A stretch of 64,000 bases of DNA from an uncultured Flavobacteriales bacterium (lineage in GTDB: Bacteria; Bacteroidota; Bacteroidia; Flavobacteriales_G; Salibacteraceae): NCBI GenBank assembly GCA_913020435.1, contig CAJVZZ010000006.1:62001-126000 (forward strand), written 5' to 3'. The position numbers were made by a program, and so were the translations under genes. Under the pieces are notes generated by a model. That model was not told where the DNA came from, did not search any database, and saw only the letters and a list, made by a program, of their open reading frames with translations. Positions 26,301 through 34,328 of this stretch are shown in pieces. The number at the start of each line of letters is the position of its first letter. Positions within the stretch are counted from its first letter, which is position 1.

Positions 26301-26764
26301 AATTCACCATTTAAAACACCTCCAAGTGGATAATCTGATTGTTTCACCAAGTCATTTATCATTCCTTGTAAACCAAGAGAACGACCATCGTCAGGAGAAT
26401 ATATCTTGGTAATTCCATATTCGTGCAATTCTTTGATCTCATCAGGAAGAATGACCCCGCCTCCACCACCGAACAATTTGATATGGGTAGAGTTTTTCTC
26501 TTTCAGTAAATCGTACATGTACTTAAAGTACTCGACATGCCCGCCTTGGTAAGAAGTCATCGCAATTGCATTTGCATCTTCTTGAATTGCACAATTCACT
26601 ACTTCTTCAACACTTCTATCGTGCCCTAGGTGAATTACCTCAACCCCAGTTGCTTGAATAATCCGGCGCATAACATTGATGGCTGCATCGTGCCCATCAA
26701 ATAATGATGCTGCAGTAACTATCCTAACTTTATTAATTGGTTTATAAGGTGCAATTTGTTCCAT
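23384..26764 (-). CDS. icmF: fused B12-dependent acyl-CoA mutase with MeaB-type GTPase (IcmF type)
   Basis: A single 1126-residue chain that joins three parts in IcmF order. The cobalamin-binding domain (1-150) has the axial histidine H25 in [10 protein letters not shown]. The MeaB/ArgK chaperone GTPase (about 190-420) has its P-loop GTGGAGKS at 203-210 and NKFDKRG as the base-specificity motif. The mutase TIM barrel is about 530-1126. Such enzymes rearrange isobutyryl-CoA and n-butyryl-CoA, and the built-in GTPase edits the cofactor. At the position that in methylmalonyl-CoA mutase carries the carboxylate-binding arginine (context V-R-N-T), this protein has Q775 (A-Q-N-T), which argues for a non-carboxylated acyl-CoA. 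It stands alone. Automatic pipelines would probably call it methylmalonyl-CoA mutase. Confidence 0.88.
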   Translation of the reverse strand: MEQIAPYKPINKVRIVTAASLFDGHDAAINVMRRIIQATGVEVIHLGHDRSVEEVVNCAIQEDANAIAMTSYQGGHVEYFKYMYDLLKEKNSTHIKLFGGGGGVILPDEIKELHEYGITKIYSPDDGRSLGLQGMINDLVKQSDYPLGGVLNGELKDLSKENTPLIARLISAAENFPEQTKTTLDEIHEMAKSIDTPVLGITGTGGAGKSSLVDELVRRFLIDFQDKSIAVVSVDPSKRRTGGALLGDRIRMNSINTNRVYMRSLATRQSNLALSKHVNEALQIIKAAKFDLIILETSGIGQSDTEILDHSDVSLYVMTPEYGAATQLEKIDMLDFADIIALNKFDKRGALDAIRDVKKQYQRNHTLFHDDIDTMPVFGTIASQFNDPGMNTLYKKIMEKLVEKTGTQLESSFEITNEMSEKIYIIPPKRNRYLAEIAESNRSYDQWVNDQADIAESLYGLQLSMNTLKDSAIDDKDRLIKKLQESYETVKLDLDPRNLKIIEEFEEKKARYKAPEYIFKVRDKELKIKTHSESLSHSQIPKVVLPKYRSWGDILKWSLQENVPGEFPYTAGLFPFKREGEDPTRMFAGEGGPERTNKRFHYVSLGMPAKRLSTAFDSVTLYGNDPDFRPDIYGKIGNAGVSICCLDDAKKLYSGFDLSNPMTSVSMTINGPAPMLLGFFMNAAIDQNCEKYIKENGLETEIEAKIAEMYKKAGVTRPSYQGDLPEGNDGLGLVLIGVTGDQVLPQDVYNKIKIETLTKVRGTVQADILKEDQAQNTCIFSTEFALRLMGDVQEYFITNNVRNFYSVSISGYHIAEAGANPITQLAFTLSNGFTYVEYYLSRGMDIDKFGPNLSFFFSNGIDPEYAVIGRVARRIWAKALKMKYGANSRAQMLKYHIQTSGRSLHAQEIDFNDIRTTLQALYAIYDNCNSLHTNAYDEAITTPTEESVRRAMAIQLIINKELGLAKNENPLQGSFIIDELTELVEEAVLLEFERITERGGVLGAMETMYQRSKIQEESLYYETLKHNGEFPIIGVNTFLSSKGSPTVLPQEVIRATSEEKEYQISMLKELHEGNAHKTDELIKSIQEAAIQNENIFELLMEVTKYCSLGQITSALFEVGGQYRRNM

Positions 26765-26954
26765 AATGTAGCGATTTTAAGGATCGCAATAGTAAGCTAT
26801 AAAAGAGCTAGGAGCAAATACTAGAAGTGTTTTTGGAACTTCACAAATCCAGAGATGTTATTCATAAAACGTAGCCACACATACGAACAGTTTATGGTAC
26901 TTTTTAAACAGATGGGGTAGAAAGAATCAAACGAAATGTTACCTTAGTTGCTCG

Positions 26955-27812
26955 ATGAAAACGAAAAAAGTAGCTTCTTTACTATTATTTCTAGGAATAG
27001 GTTTCCTTGGCTTTGCCCAACAAAATCTTGACGAAAAAAATAAACTGCAAATTAGTGAACCGCTATTTGAACCTATCATTCAAACTAAAAGTGAAGTAAT
27101 TTGTAATGGAGAAGCCAAGTTCATTAAGATTGATTTTGCTGAAAAAGACATCCTATCCTATACACCAAAAAGTACCGTTGTTAAGTTTGAAAATAATGGT
27201 ATTTGGGTTCAACCAATAGAAAACACTACCTATAAAATTATTTACCAGTCAAATAATGGTTTAATAAAAACACTCAAAATAGAAACTGAACTTGAATTTG
27301 TAACGGCTCGTTTTTCTGTAAATCCAAGTATTGGAACTGCACCATTCAGTATAGAAATATTTAACGAAAGTGAAAATGCTGTTTCCTACAAATGGGATTT
27401 AGGAACAGAACTTTCTAATGAAACTACACCACGTATTTTATATAATGAGCAAGGAACTCATGAAATTAAATTAATTGCAAAAGGTGCTTTAGGTTGCGAG
27501 GGTATTTCAATTAAAAAAGATATTCAAGTTTTTGAAGAAGGAGAATTCTTTATTCCAAATGCTTTTACTCCAAATTTTGATGGAAGAAATGAAACGTTCT
27601 TTGTGATTCCAAAAAATATTAAAGAATTCTCATGTTTGGTTTATAACCAACACGGCGATTTAGTGAACACCCTTTCTTCAAAAGAAGAGGCCTGGGATGG
27701 ATATTTTAATGGTTATCCTGCTCCTTCTGGAAGCTACATATACAAAATCCAATACACCAACTTAGCTGATGAAATAAAGAAGATCATCGGTGCTGTTGAA
27801 TTAAGAAGATAA
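26955..27812 (+). CDS. PKD-domain protein with gliding-motility-type (T9SS type B) C-terminus
   Basis: A secreted protein of 285 residues. The signal peptide is residues 1-21 (VASLLLFLGIGFLGFAQ). A PKD-like Ig domain lies at about 115-195 (NPSIGTAPFSIEIFNES, YKWDLGT, GTHEIKLIAKG). The C-terminal about 85 residues match the gliding motility-associated C-terminal domain: FFIPNAFTPNFDGRNETF, LVYNQHGDLV, AWDGYFNG and PSGSYIYKIQY. This tail directs export by the type IX system and usually leaves the protein attached to the cell surface. It is short for this class, which often reaches thousands of residues. It converges with the HPt gene, with 8 bases between the stops. Confidence 0.85.
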   Translation: MKTKKVASLLLFLGIGFLGFAQQNLDEKNKLQISEPLFEPIIQTKSEVICNGEAKFIKIDFAEKDILSYTPKSTVVKFENNGIWVQPIENTTYKIIYQSNNGLIKTLKIETELEFVTARFSVNPSIGTAPFSIEIFNESENAVSYKWDLGTELSNETTPRILYNEQGTHEIKLIAKGALGCEGISIKKDIQVFEEGEFFIPNAFTPNFDGRNETFFVIPKNIKEFSCLVYNQHGDLVNTLSSKEEAWDGYFNGYPAPSGSYIYKIQYTNLADEIKKIIGAVELRR

Positions 27813-27820
27813 TTTATCTC

Positions 27821-28585
27821 CTACAGAATTTTCTGAATCTCTATTCGGGCACATTTACACTTTTCATTTAAGTTTCCGGCTGCCTCATGTACCATATTCC
27901 AGTCTGGAAACTCCTTTTCCATTTCATTCTCAAGGGTTTCCGTTAAAGAAATAAAATCTTTCACACCAACTATATGCAAAGGTGACTTGACCTTATGTGC
28001 TATTTGAGAAATCTTTATTTTATCTCGACTTGAAATACTTTTTTCTAGTTCTTTAAAATACTCGGGAACTTCTTTTTCAAAAGTTTTAAAAACTAATTGA
28101 ACAAATGCTGAATCGTTATTTGCCAGTTGAATAACGCTCTCCACATCTAATGGAAATGTTCCTGAATAATTAGCCTCCCTCTGTTTTAAAATAGAAATGA
28201 AATTTTTTTCCCCTAAAACCTTATCAGAAAATGCAGTAAGCTCGGTTTGAGTGAAATTGGAACTAAAGAAAGTCTTTACTCCAAAATCTAGAAGCATTAA
28301 TTGTATACTTGGAGAAATATCAGCTCCAAATACACCTATTTCAGTATCGTTTGATCTATTTACAAAACGCAGAAAAGTCATTGTTTTTCTGAGTTCCTCC
28401 GGTTTAAAAAATTGATCCGCGTTTATAAGTACTAATTTGTAGTTCCTTGATCTAAACAATCCAATTGCAGAGAGCCCAGCCATAACATGTGAAGGCTCAA
28501 TGTTTGCTCGTTCCCCTTCCTTTTTTATTTGATTAAAAGTAGATTGGTTCATTTCAAGAACAAGCATTTTAATATTTTCCGTCAT
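27821..28585 (-). CDS. pseudo-receiver plus histidine phosphotransfer (HPt) protein
   Basis: A 254-residue cytosolic protein. The first about 125 residues fold like a response-regulator receiver (MLVLEMNQST, KLVLINADQFF, GVKTFFSSNF), but the acidic pair is missing and the phospho-aspartate position is N in LVLIN, so it cannot be phosphorylated in the normal way. Residues about 165-254 are an HPt four-helix domain with the phospho-histidine H197 in QIAHKVKSPLHIVG. The product should take a phosphoryl group from a hybrid kinase elsewhere and pass it on. The LytTR regulator encoded divergently next door (28674) is the obvious candidate partner; that is inference. Confidence 0.8.
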   Translation of the reverse strand: MTENIKMLVLEMNQSTFNQIKKEGERANIEPSHVMAGLSAIGLFRSRNYKLVLINADQFFKPEELRKTMTFLRFVNRSNDTEIGVFGADISPSIQLMLLDFGVKTFFSSNFTQTELTAFSDKVLGEKNFISILKQREANYSGTFPLDVESVIQLANNDSAFVQLVFKTFEKEVPEYFKELEKSISSRDKIKISQIAHKVKSPLHIVGVKDFISLTETLENEMEKEFPDWNMVHEAAGNLNEKCKCARIEIQKIL

Positions 28586-28673
28586 TAGAATAGGATTTCA
28601 ACTAATAATTCTTTACAATTGATTAATATTTTGGATTAAGATTCAACAATACTAACTAAAACTATAAACTAGA

Positions 28674-29360
28674 ATGAATTGTGTAATTGTAGATGACGAA
28701 AAACTGTCCAGAACTATAGTCGAAAAGTTTGTTCAAGATACCAGTTCATTAAATTTAGTAGGCTCATATTCAAAGGGCAGTGAGTTGCATAAAGCTTTAA
28801 ATTCTAAACAAGTCGATCTTATCTTTTTGGATATTAATATGCCTGAAATCAATGGTATTGATTTGGTAAAAACAACTGAAAACATTCCTCAAGTAATTTT
28901 CATAACCAGTCACACTGATTATGCAATTGAAGCATTCGAGCATGATGTTACCGATTATCTTGTAAAACCAATAAAGTTTCAACGTTTCCTTAAATCTGTT
29001 GATCGAGCGGAAAAAATCCACAATGCATTTAGAATTGAAGAAACCGATAAAAACACGATTTATGTAAAGAGTGATAGTCGACTAATAAAAATAGACCTCA
29101 CTAAACTTACTTACATCGAAGCATTAGGGGATTATGTTAGAATTCATTCTAAGCATGGGAAATACACTGTTTTAAGTACTATGAAAGCGATGGACCTGAA
29201 GCTTCCAGATGATCAATTCATGCGTGTCCATAAATCATATATTGTACGTATCGATAAAATTCAAAAAGTGATTAAAAGCGAAGTCCATCTGGAAGGGTAT
29301 ACAGTACCAGTTTCAAGAAGTTACAAGGATGCTCTTAAAGAAAGGCTCCCTTTACTCTAG
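28674..29360 (+). CDS. LytTR family response regulator
   Basis: A 228-residue DNA-binding response regulator of the LytR/AlgR family. The receiver has all key residues: acidic pair D7-D8, phospho-acceptor D53 (FLDINMP), the switch S in FITSHTDYA and the lysine in YLVKPIKF. The LytTR domain (about 125-228) shows YVKSDSRLIKIDL, YIEALGDYVRIHS, STMKAMDLKLP and HKSYIVRIDKI, typical of this beta-rich DNA-binding fold. LytTR kinases are often adjacent in Bacteroidetes, but here only the HPt protein is, on the other strand. It probably reports on a phosphorelay rather than on a direct kinase partner. Confidence 0.88.
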   Translation: MNCVIVDDEKLSRTIVEKFVQDTSSLNLVGSYSKGSELHKALNSKQVDLIFLDINMPEINGIDLVKTTENIPQVIFITSHTDYAIEAFEHDVTDYLVKPIKFQRFLKSVDRAEKIHNAFRIEETDKNTIYVKSDSRLIKIDLTKLTYIEALGDYVRIHSKHGKYTVLSTMKAMDLKLPDDQFMRVHKSYIVRIDKIQKVIKSEVHLEGYTVPVSRSYKDALKERLPLL

Positions 29361-30129
29361 AATTTAGGTTGTTGAGCTCTTCTGTCCATTTAGGATGCGG
29401 TTGTATTTAATACTGCATCACGGATAAAAGATGATAGATTTTAGGAATATTATTCTGGCTAGTTTACTAACCTTAAGTTTAGTCGATTGGTGCTTCAAAT
29501 CACTTACTACTAACGCATTAACCATTATTATTCTTGACAACAACTGGTCTTACTCCAAATGTTAATTGACTCAGAAATTTTAATCGGACCTCAAAGCAAT
29601 ATAAATTCGTAAAACCAGACAATAGCTTTTACAGAATTGATAATTATCGTGGTTTTTTTTCATTGGATAATCAAAAACATGATATCGATGATCTTGATTT
29701 CTATAGTGACGAGTAATTCGACAACTTATGTTAAACGCTCGATATAGTCTATTTCGAAGCTACTTACAGTGTGCCACAATGCATGGTATCAAGAAAATAA
29801 TGAAACTGAACATTCCGAAATAATATATGGTAGAACCTCATAAAATGACTTTGATCTCGCGCAAAATAATTACGAGAAACAAAAACTCAATATCGACGAG
29901 TTTAAGCCGTAGCAAAGAATACATAGTCAATTTACGTTGTTGCAATCTTTTAAAAAATGAGTATTTTTTTATAAACAGAATTAAATTTCATCACTAAATT
30001 ATTAATTTAGCACCATTCAGGAAGATGAAAAATTAAGGTTTCCTGATTCTTTTAGTTAATATTCGAAGAAATGTCAGCTTAGTCGATTTTAATAATGTTT
30101 TCAAATCTCGCAATCTAGACTCGCCATTT
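29361..30129. other. decayed coding region, unidentified
   Basis: About 770 bases with no intact gene but with clear coding scraps on the plus strand. One runs from about 29578 (TSKQYKFVKPDNSFYRIDNY, then RGFFSLDNQKHDIDDLDF) to a stop near 29716. Others follow in shifted frames (EIIYGRTS, then NDFDLAQNNYEKQKLNIDEF). I cannot name the parent protein. The pattern is that of an old pseudogene or several. Confidence 0.5.
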
Positions 30130-30270
30130 GAGAGGCCTTAAAATAATAGCAGTAGAAAATGAAAAGATGCTACTCGAAACAGTCGAATTTCGATTAAGAA
30201 AAGAAGGATAAAATATCGTAGCGACTGAGAATGAAAAAGTTGCCTTATTCTTCAAAAAAATTAACCAATT
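30130..30270 (+). pseudogene. receiver-domain (response regulator) fragment
   Basis: One frame reads LKIIAVENEKMLLETVEFRL, RKEG, stop, NIVATENEKVALFFK. This is the beginning of a receiver domain: beta-1, acidic pocket, first helix, then the conserved G-(Y/F) and beta-2. The DD pair has become EN, and the codon after RKEG is TAA (30209-30211) where tyrosine is usual. The rest of the domain, including the phospho-acceptor, is gone. It ends just before the BadF-type kinase gene. Confidence 0.6.
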
Positions 30271-30273
30271 AGT

Positions 30274-31119
30274 ATGTCTAAACTTATTTTAATAGGAGAA
30301 AGTGGTTCAACTAAAACAGATTGGGTTTTAGTTTCCGACTCTCATCAAAAACATCTCACCACTATTGGGCTTAACCCATTTATTGTTGACTCAGCAACTG
30401 TAATAGAAACTATTGATGAGCACGAATTCTTCTCAGAGAAAAGCAATAAAGACCTTGAAATTCATTTTTATGGTTCTGGTTGTTCTACACCAGAGCGAAA
30501 TGCCGTTATCTCTTCTGGGTTAGAGCTTTCTTTTCCAAAAGCTGCTGTAACTATATATCATGATATTCAAGCGGCTGTAAATGCAACCTGTAGCGAAACA
30601 CCTGGTGTAGTTGGCATAATTGGAACAGGATCAAATTGCGTTTATTTCGATGGAAAGTCAATAAATTACGGACACCCGTCACCGGGTTATTTATTAGGCG
30701 ATGAAGGCGCTGGTAGTAATATTGGCAAGGTTTTACTAAGGGATATTTTATACGAAATTGCTCCAAGTGATCTACTAGAATCTTTCCGTGAAACCTATAA
30801 CCTGTCACCTGCTCAATTAATTGATGAGGTTTATAATTCTCCTCTTCCCAACGCATATATCGCGTCTTATGTGCAATTTTTAGGGCAACACAGCAAACAC
30901 CAGTATACCAAAGAATTATTACACCGCTGTTTTACCCAGTTTGTAAAATTTCATGTAGTTCAATTTCCCGAATCAATGCACGTCCCTTTGCATTTGGTAG
31001 GCTCAATTGCGTATCACTTTGAAAACATTATTACTGATGTACTTGGTGAGTGGAATATTGAAAAAGGCCAAATTCTTAAATCACCATTGGAAGGACTAAT
31101 CGATTTTCACAAACCATAA
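30274..31119 (+). CDS. BadF/BadG/BcrA family ATPase, N-acetylglucosamine-kinase-like
   Basis: A 281-residue protein of the actin-like ATPase fold. The N-terminal phosphate-1 loop is GESGSTKTDWVLV, the second phosphate loop region is GVVGIIGTGSNCVYFDGK, and the connecting segment GYLLGDEGAGSNIGK is characteristic of N-acetylglucosamine kinases of this family. These enzymes phosphorylate amino sugars recovered from peptidoglycan or from diet. There are no iron-sulfur cysteines, which rules out the benzoyl-CoA reductase activator branch. The likely role is amino sugar salvage; the exact sugar is uncertain. The small membrane protein gene follows after 52 bases. Confidence 0.82.
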   Translation: MSKLILIGESGSTKTDWVLVSDSHQKHLTTIGLNPFIVDSATVIETIDEHEFFSEKSNKDLEIHFYGSGCSTPERNAVISSGLELSFPKAAVTIYHDIQAAVNATCSETPGVVGIIGTGSNCVYFDGKSINYGHPSPGYLLGDEGAGSNIGKVLLRDILYEIAPSDLLESFRETYNLSPAQLIDEVYNSPLPNAYIASYVQFLGQHSKHQYTKELLHRCFTQFVKFHVVQFPESMHVPLHLVGSIAYHFENIITDVLGEWNIEKGQILKSPLEGLIDFHKP

Positions 31120-31159
31120 ATCTGTTTTCTTTTTATACTGCAGCTTTATCTTCAGTGGT

Positions 31160-31167
31160 TACTTTTG
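31160..31167 (+). promoter_or_regulatory. possible -7 element, leaderless start
   Basis: TACTTTTG ends 4 bases before the ATG at 31172. If used, the transcript would begin at or near the start codon. Confidence 0.3.
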
Positions 31168-31171
31168 TATC

Positions 31172-31483
31172 ATGGACAAATTAAAAGAGCGGTGGGGAAT
31201 CACTTCCAATTTTCAGGTAATTCTGATTATCATCGTTTTTTCAATAAATGGCTCATTGTCAGCTTGGGTTGCAAAGCCAATTACTGAATTTATTGGTATT
31301 TCGCCGGAAGAAAACGGTTGGCTGGTTTATCTTCCGATTAGAATTTTATTGATTTTCCCAATTTACCAAACAACACTTCCGCTAGTTGGATTTCTTTTTG
31401 GTCAATTTAAATTTTTCTGGAATTTCGAAAAGAAAATGTTGACTCGAATGGGATTGGGTTTTCTGTTTAAAAAAGAAAACTAA
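31172..31483 (+). CDS. small membrane protein (DUF6787-like)
   Basis: A 103-residue protein with two to three hydrophobic helices (FQVILIIIVFSINGSLSAWV; WLVYLPIRILLIFPIYQTTL; the region before FFWNFEKKML). The pattern W at the N-terminus, GS in the first helix, P-I-YQ in the second and a final FFWNFEKKMLTRMG is what I remember of the Bacteroidetes family DUF6787, but this naming is from memory and not checked. It lies downstream of the sugar kinase. The function is unknown. Confidence 0.65.
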   Translation: MDKLKERWGITSNFQVILIIIVFSINGSLSAWVAKPITEFIGISPEENGWLVYLPIRILLIFPIYQTTLPLVGFLFGQFKFFWNFEKKMLTRMGLGFLFKKEN

Positions 31484-31554
31484 AAATAAATGAACACAAC
31501 CAACCAAGGTATTCTTAACACAGCGTTATATTTCCTAAAAGGATAGAATCTATC

Positions 31555-31734
31555 TTAATCTTTACTCCACAGCTCTATATCTAAACTACAATTAGATACT
31601 GAATTCGCATTATACTCTGAATTTTTTAATGCAAATAATTCGATGTATAGGCGGTCTTTATTCAAACAAAATTCATCTTGTTGATAGGGCTGGGTATTTT
31701 TGTTGAATTGGTAACATTGGCAGTTGATTTCTCT
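31555..31734 (-). pseudogene. C-terminal gene fragment, unidentified
   Basis: On the minus strand an open frame of about 59 codons with coding character (QCYQFNKNTQPYQQ, DRLYIELFALKNSEYN, SLDIELWSKD, stop) begins directly after a TAG and has no start codon. Sequence just upstream in another frame (FLFNKANNTYGNLFLLNNQL) also looks coding, which suggests a frameshift. It may be the tail of a lost gene in the ABC transporter operon. The stretch 31484-31812 holds nothing else. Confidence 0.45.
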
Positions 31735-31812
31735 CTAATTCCCAATTGATTATTTAAGAGAAATAAGTTTCCGTAAGTATTATTGGCTTTGTTAAACAGA
31801 AAAATTCTTGAA

Positions 31813-32493
31813 CTATTTAAGGCCTAACTTATCCAAACGTTTCAAAACAGTTTCTTCTTTCATTGACTTCTCTAATTCAACGTATTCATGCTTTAAAATT
31901 GGATTCGAAAATTTCCCTTTTTTCAGAAGAAAAATTTGATCACATGTATCGCTTAACGTAGAGAAAATGTGTGACGATAGAATTATCGTTTTATTGAGTG
32001 CTTTCAATTTTAAAATAATCTCAGAAATCAATATATTGCTTTGAATATCAACACCATTAAAAGGTTCATCAAGAATAAACACACTATTCTCTTGCAATAG
32101 AATTGCCGTTAAAGCAAGCTTTTTCTTCATACCAGTGGAATAAGTTTCAGCATATCGGTTAAGTGGAAGATCAAAAACATTTCTTTCTAAGAGGTTATCA
32201 GGGTCTATACTTCGAGCTTGACACATAAATTTCAAATATTCCAAGCCAGTAATCTTGGTCATAAAAAAAGGTTCAGTTAACAGTAATCCTAATTCATTTT
32301 TTAGCATTCCTCCATCGTACTCGATTTCACCTTTATAATTTTCAATTCCAGCCAAACACCTAAACAAAGTTGTTTTACCCGAACCATTTTCACCAACAAT
32401 ACCATAAACATTGCCCTCTACTAAAGTTGCAGTTACTCCATTTAGGACTTGATTTTCGCCAAATTCCTTTTTAAGATTTAATATTTTAATCAT
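31813..32493 (-). CDS. ABC transporter ATP-binding subunit
   Basis: A 226-residue ATPase of the ABC-2 export type. Walker A is GENGSGKTT, the signature motif is the weak form YSTGMKKKLAL in place of LSGGQ, Walker B is SVFILDEPFNGVD, and the switch histidine is in LSSHI. It powers the membrane partner encoded immediately upstream, whose gene overlaps by 8 bases. The cargo is unknown; short two-gene systems like this export lipids, peptides or drugs. The start ATG is within the 3' end of the permease gene, so translation is coupled. Confidence 0.87.
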   Translation of the reverse strand: MIKILNLKKEFGENQVLNGVTATLVEGNVYGIVGENGSGKTTLFRCLAGIENYKGEIEYDGGMLKNELGLLLTEPFFMTKITGLEYLKFMCQARSIDPDNLLERNVFDLPLNRYAETYSTGMKKKLALTAILLQENSVFILDEPFNGVDIQSNILISEIILKLKALNKTIILSSHIFSTLSDTCDQIFLLKKGKFSNPILKHEYVELEKSMKEETVLKRLDKLGLK

Positions 32494-33415
32494 GCAAAAT
32501 TATTTTTAAACTTCTTATTGATTGATTGTAGAAATATGGAATCAATGCTAATAATAACGGGGGAAAAAGCAGAGAAAAACCTACTAAAAGACCCTTAGGA
32601 AGTGGGACTTCTCTCGGGAAGGTAGAATACTTAAGCAAAATCACGACTAGAAGGAATACATAACCTAAGGCGATAAAACAAGCAAGAATGAGAACTTGAG
32701 CTTTAAAAAAAATCAACAAAAAAATTGAAGTAGGAGCAATAATCAAGGAACTAAAAAATACCGCAAATTTCATTTTATGAAATAGGAATTTTTTGGCATT
32801 GCTTTTATAAACCCAAACATAAATCTCATTCTCTGGTATACCATAAAACGAAATACAAGTTAGCAGTAAAAGCAATAATGAGAAAACGCCTAGGTTTGGG
32901 TTTCCTACTTTAATAGCAATAAATAGTAATATATATGATCCAAGTATTACTAAATAGGTTTTCCTCAATCCAACCGAAAACTCAAATGGAAATTCAGAAA
33001 AAGGTCTTGGAATTGGAAAAGTATAATTTGAAGAAAAACTAAAAACTCGTATTGCAATGATCGTTGATAAAAAAAGAAGCGTAATAATCAAAATCCATTC
33101 TTGAAAAACTAGGAACACAATAAGAATCGGAATTGAAATAATGGTGTTTTCAATAATTCTAATTCTGAAATATTGAATCAAACTCATTGAGCTTTTTAGA
33201 AAATCATTTCGCCTTTTTACGGTCAAAGGAAACAACCAGCTCATTGAGACAATTAAAAGAATATGCCCACCAAATTCTGTTTTAGCCATTAAAAGATTAG
33301 AGCCAATAACAAATAATGCTAATATGGCCAATGACGCAAAGATTGGATTCACGCCAAAATCTCTAAGTTTCCGAACCTGTCTTGTAAATTGAAGTTGGAA
33401 ATAATATTTAATCAT
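32486..33415 (-). CDS. ABC transporter membrane subunit
   Basis: A 309-residue integral membrane protein with about eight to ten hydrophobic helices, including PIFASLAILALFVIGSNLLM, NTIISIPILIVFLVFQEWI, YLVILGSYILLFIAIKV and GLLVGFSLLFPPLLLALIPY. It has no recognisable catalytic motif. The 8-base overlap with the ATPase gene identifies it as the permease of the same exporter. Sequence similarity to named ABC-2 permeases is not evident by eye, so the family name stays open. Confidence 0.78.
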   Translation of the reverse strand: MIKYYFQLQFTRQVRKLRDFGVNPIFASLAILALFVIGSNLLMAKTEFGGHILLIVSMSWLFPLTVKRRNDFLKSSMSLIQYFRIRIIENTIISIPILIVFLVFQEWILIITLLFLSTIIAIRVFSFSSNYTFPIPRPFSEFPFEFSVGLRKTYLVILGSYILLFIAIKVGNPNLGVFSLLLLLLTCISFYGIPENEIYVWVYKSNAKKFLFHKMKFAVFFSSLIIAPTSIFLLIFFKAQVLILACFIALGYVFLLVVILLKYSTFPREVPLPKGLLVGFSLLFPPLLLALIPYFYNQSIRSLKIILHD

Positions 33416-33480
33416 TAATGGACTTTGAATTCAAGAAACGAGATTTTCAAAAAAGGACAAACCGTTCATCACAATAGTAA

Positions 33481-33714
33481 TTACCTTCTTTTTACCAAAC
33501 TCAATAGAGCAACTCCAGCCCAAAACACATTTATAATAATAAATGGATAAGAACCCAAGTGGAAAGCATTTAAAGTGAGCAGCACCGCACTTACTAAATT
33601 TGCAACCTGATAAGATTTATCAGAAGCAGTAATTTTCCCGGTAGAATTCAAGTAAAAAGCAACCAACAATCCTGCTGCTCCAATCCAACCACATGCTTGA
33701 AATAAAATATCCAT
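33481..33714 (-). CDS. small membrane protein, CBU_0592-like
   Basis: A 77-residue protein with two to three membrane helices (ACGWIGAAGLLVAFYLNSTG; VANLVSAVLLTLNAFHLGSY; IIINVFWAGVALLSL). This resembles the small CBU_0592 family, of unknown function. The frame is open from a TTG at 33738, but that TTG lies inside a -7 element (TACTTTTG at 33736-33743). The ATG at 33714 follows a strong AGGAGG (33719-33724) at ideal distance, so I start there. It may have been transcribed with the broken gene upstream. Confidence 0.75.
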   Translation of the reverse strand: MDILFQACGWIGAAGLLVAFYLNSTGKITASDKSYQVANLVSAVLLTLNAFHLGSYPFIIINVFWAGVALLSLVKRR

Positions 33715-33718
33715 AGAA

Positions 33719-33724
33719 CCTCCT
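33719..33724 (-). promoter_or_regulatory. strong Shine-Dalgarno sequence
   Basis: AGGAGG on the minus strand, 4 bases before the ATG at 33714. Most genes here lack such a sequence, so it decides this start and is unusual for the genome. Confidence 0.6.
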
Positions 33725-33735
33725 GTAATGTTTCG

Positions 33736-33743
33736 CAAAAGTA
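33736..33743 (-). promoter_or_regulatory. -7 element of the small membrane protein gene
   Basis: Minus-strand TACTTTTG fits TAnnTTTG, 21 bases before the ATG. A TTG is present upstream, but at 15 bases. Confidence 0.4.
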
Positions 33744-33759
33744 GTTTTTCTGAAATTAC

Positions 33760-34200
33760 AATTAATAGACTTTATTGGCCTTAGATTAGGTTCTACCCAA
33801 TTATGACGAGCCTTAACTGAGATCAACAATTCTTCTGAATAAAACTGCAATTGAAAATTATTTTTTTTAAAATAGGATATTATAAAATCGTTAGTGTTTC
33901 GTTCTAGGTCTTCTAGATCTTGAGCTTCTAAAAACTGATCTGAAATCATTAATCAGAACTTAGTTATGATTGCATAATAGCCATCATTATCATCGTTTAT
34001 AGTACCAACCGAAATGTTGTGTTTCGTGATTCGATTTCATACAAGTGCTAATGCCTTTTCAAAACCTAGTTTTGATACATACCAAATAGCAACAGCCAAA
34101 TGAGCTTCTTGCGTCCATTCCGATTGTGGCAATTCTTCTTTTCGAAACGTTGGATTAGGAAACACGTTTGAGGAAATGTATAAATATTCATTCCTGAAAA
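33760..34200 (-). pseudogene. broken gene of a W-T-x-E-A-H-L family protein
   Basis: One continuous minus-strand frame reads FPNPTFRKEELPQSEWTQEA, HLAVAIWYVSKLGFEKALALV, stop, NRITKHNISVGTINDDNDGY, AIITKF, stop, LMISDQFLEAQDLED, and finally FYSEELLISVKARHNWVEPN. The frame is kept throughout; only two TGA codons interrupt it (34037-34039, where arginine is expected, and 33953-33955, where tryptophan is expected). The layout matches a family I remember, with W-T-H-x-A-H-L near the start, N-x-x-x-G with GYHETIT in the middle, and A-R-x-x-W-x-E-P-D-L at the end; its function is not known. The 5' end is missing, and a direct repeat begins there. Confidence 0.75.
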
Positions 34201-34205
34201 TGTGT

Positions 34206-34256
34206 TTTGTTTTTTATTCCCTCTTCTTTTGCTCAAGCTAGCTTGGCAACGAAGTT
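34206..34256. repeat. 51-base direct repeat, copy 1
   Basis: Identical to 34329-34379 except for one base (TTGGCAAC versus TTGACAAC). It contains GCTCAAGCTAGCTTG, itself a palindrome-like core (CAAGCTAGCTTG). It is non-coding. Confidence 0.85.
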
Positions 34257-34328
34257 CAATACGAGAGTGCCTGCGGCTTTCTCGACCTTTCCCGATAAGT
34301 GGATAAAAACATAATCGCTATGCGATTC

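Noticed and set aside
23384-26764. Methylmalonyl-CoA mutase large subunit plus separate chaperone
   Set aside because: All three modules are in one uninterrupted frame in IcmF order, and the carboxylate arginine position is glutamine.
33620-33949. 109-codon frame overlapping the small membrane protein gene
   Set aside because: Its first half is the 3' part of the W-T-x-E-A-H-L pseudogene; the second half is an accidental read through the next gene's start.
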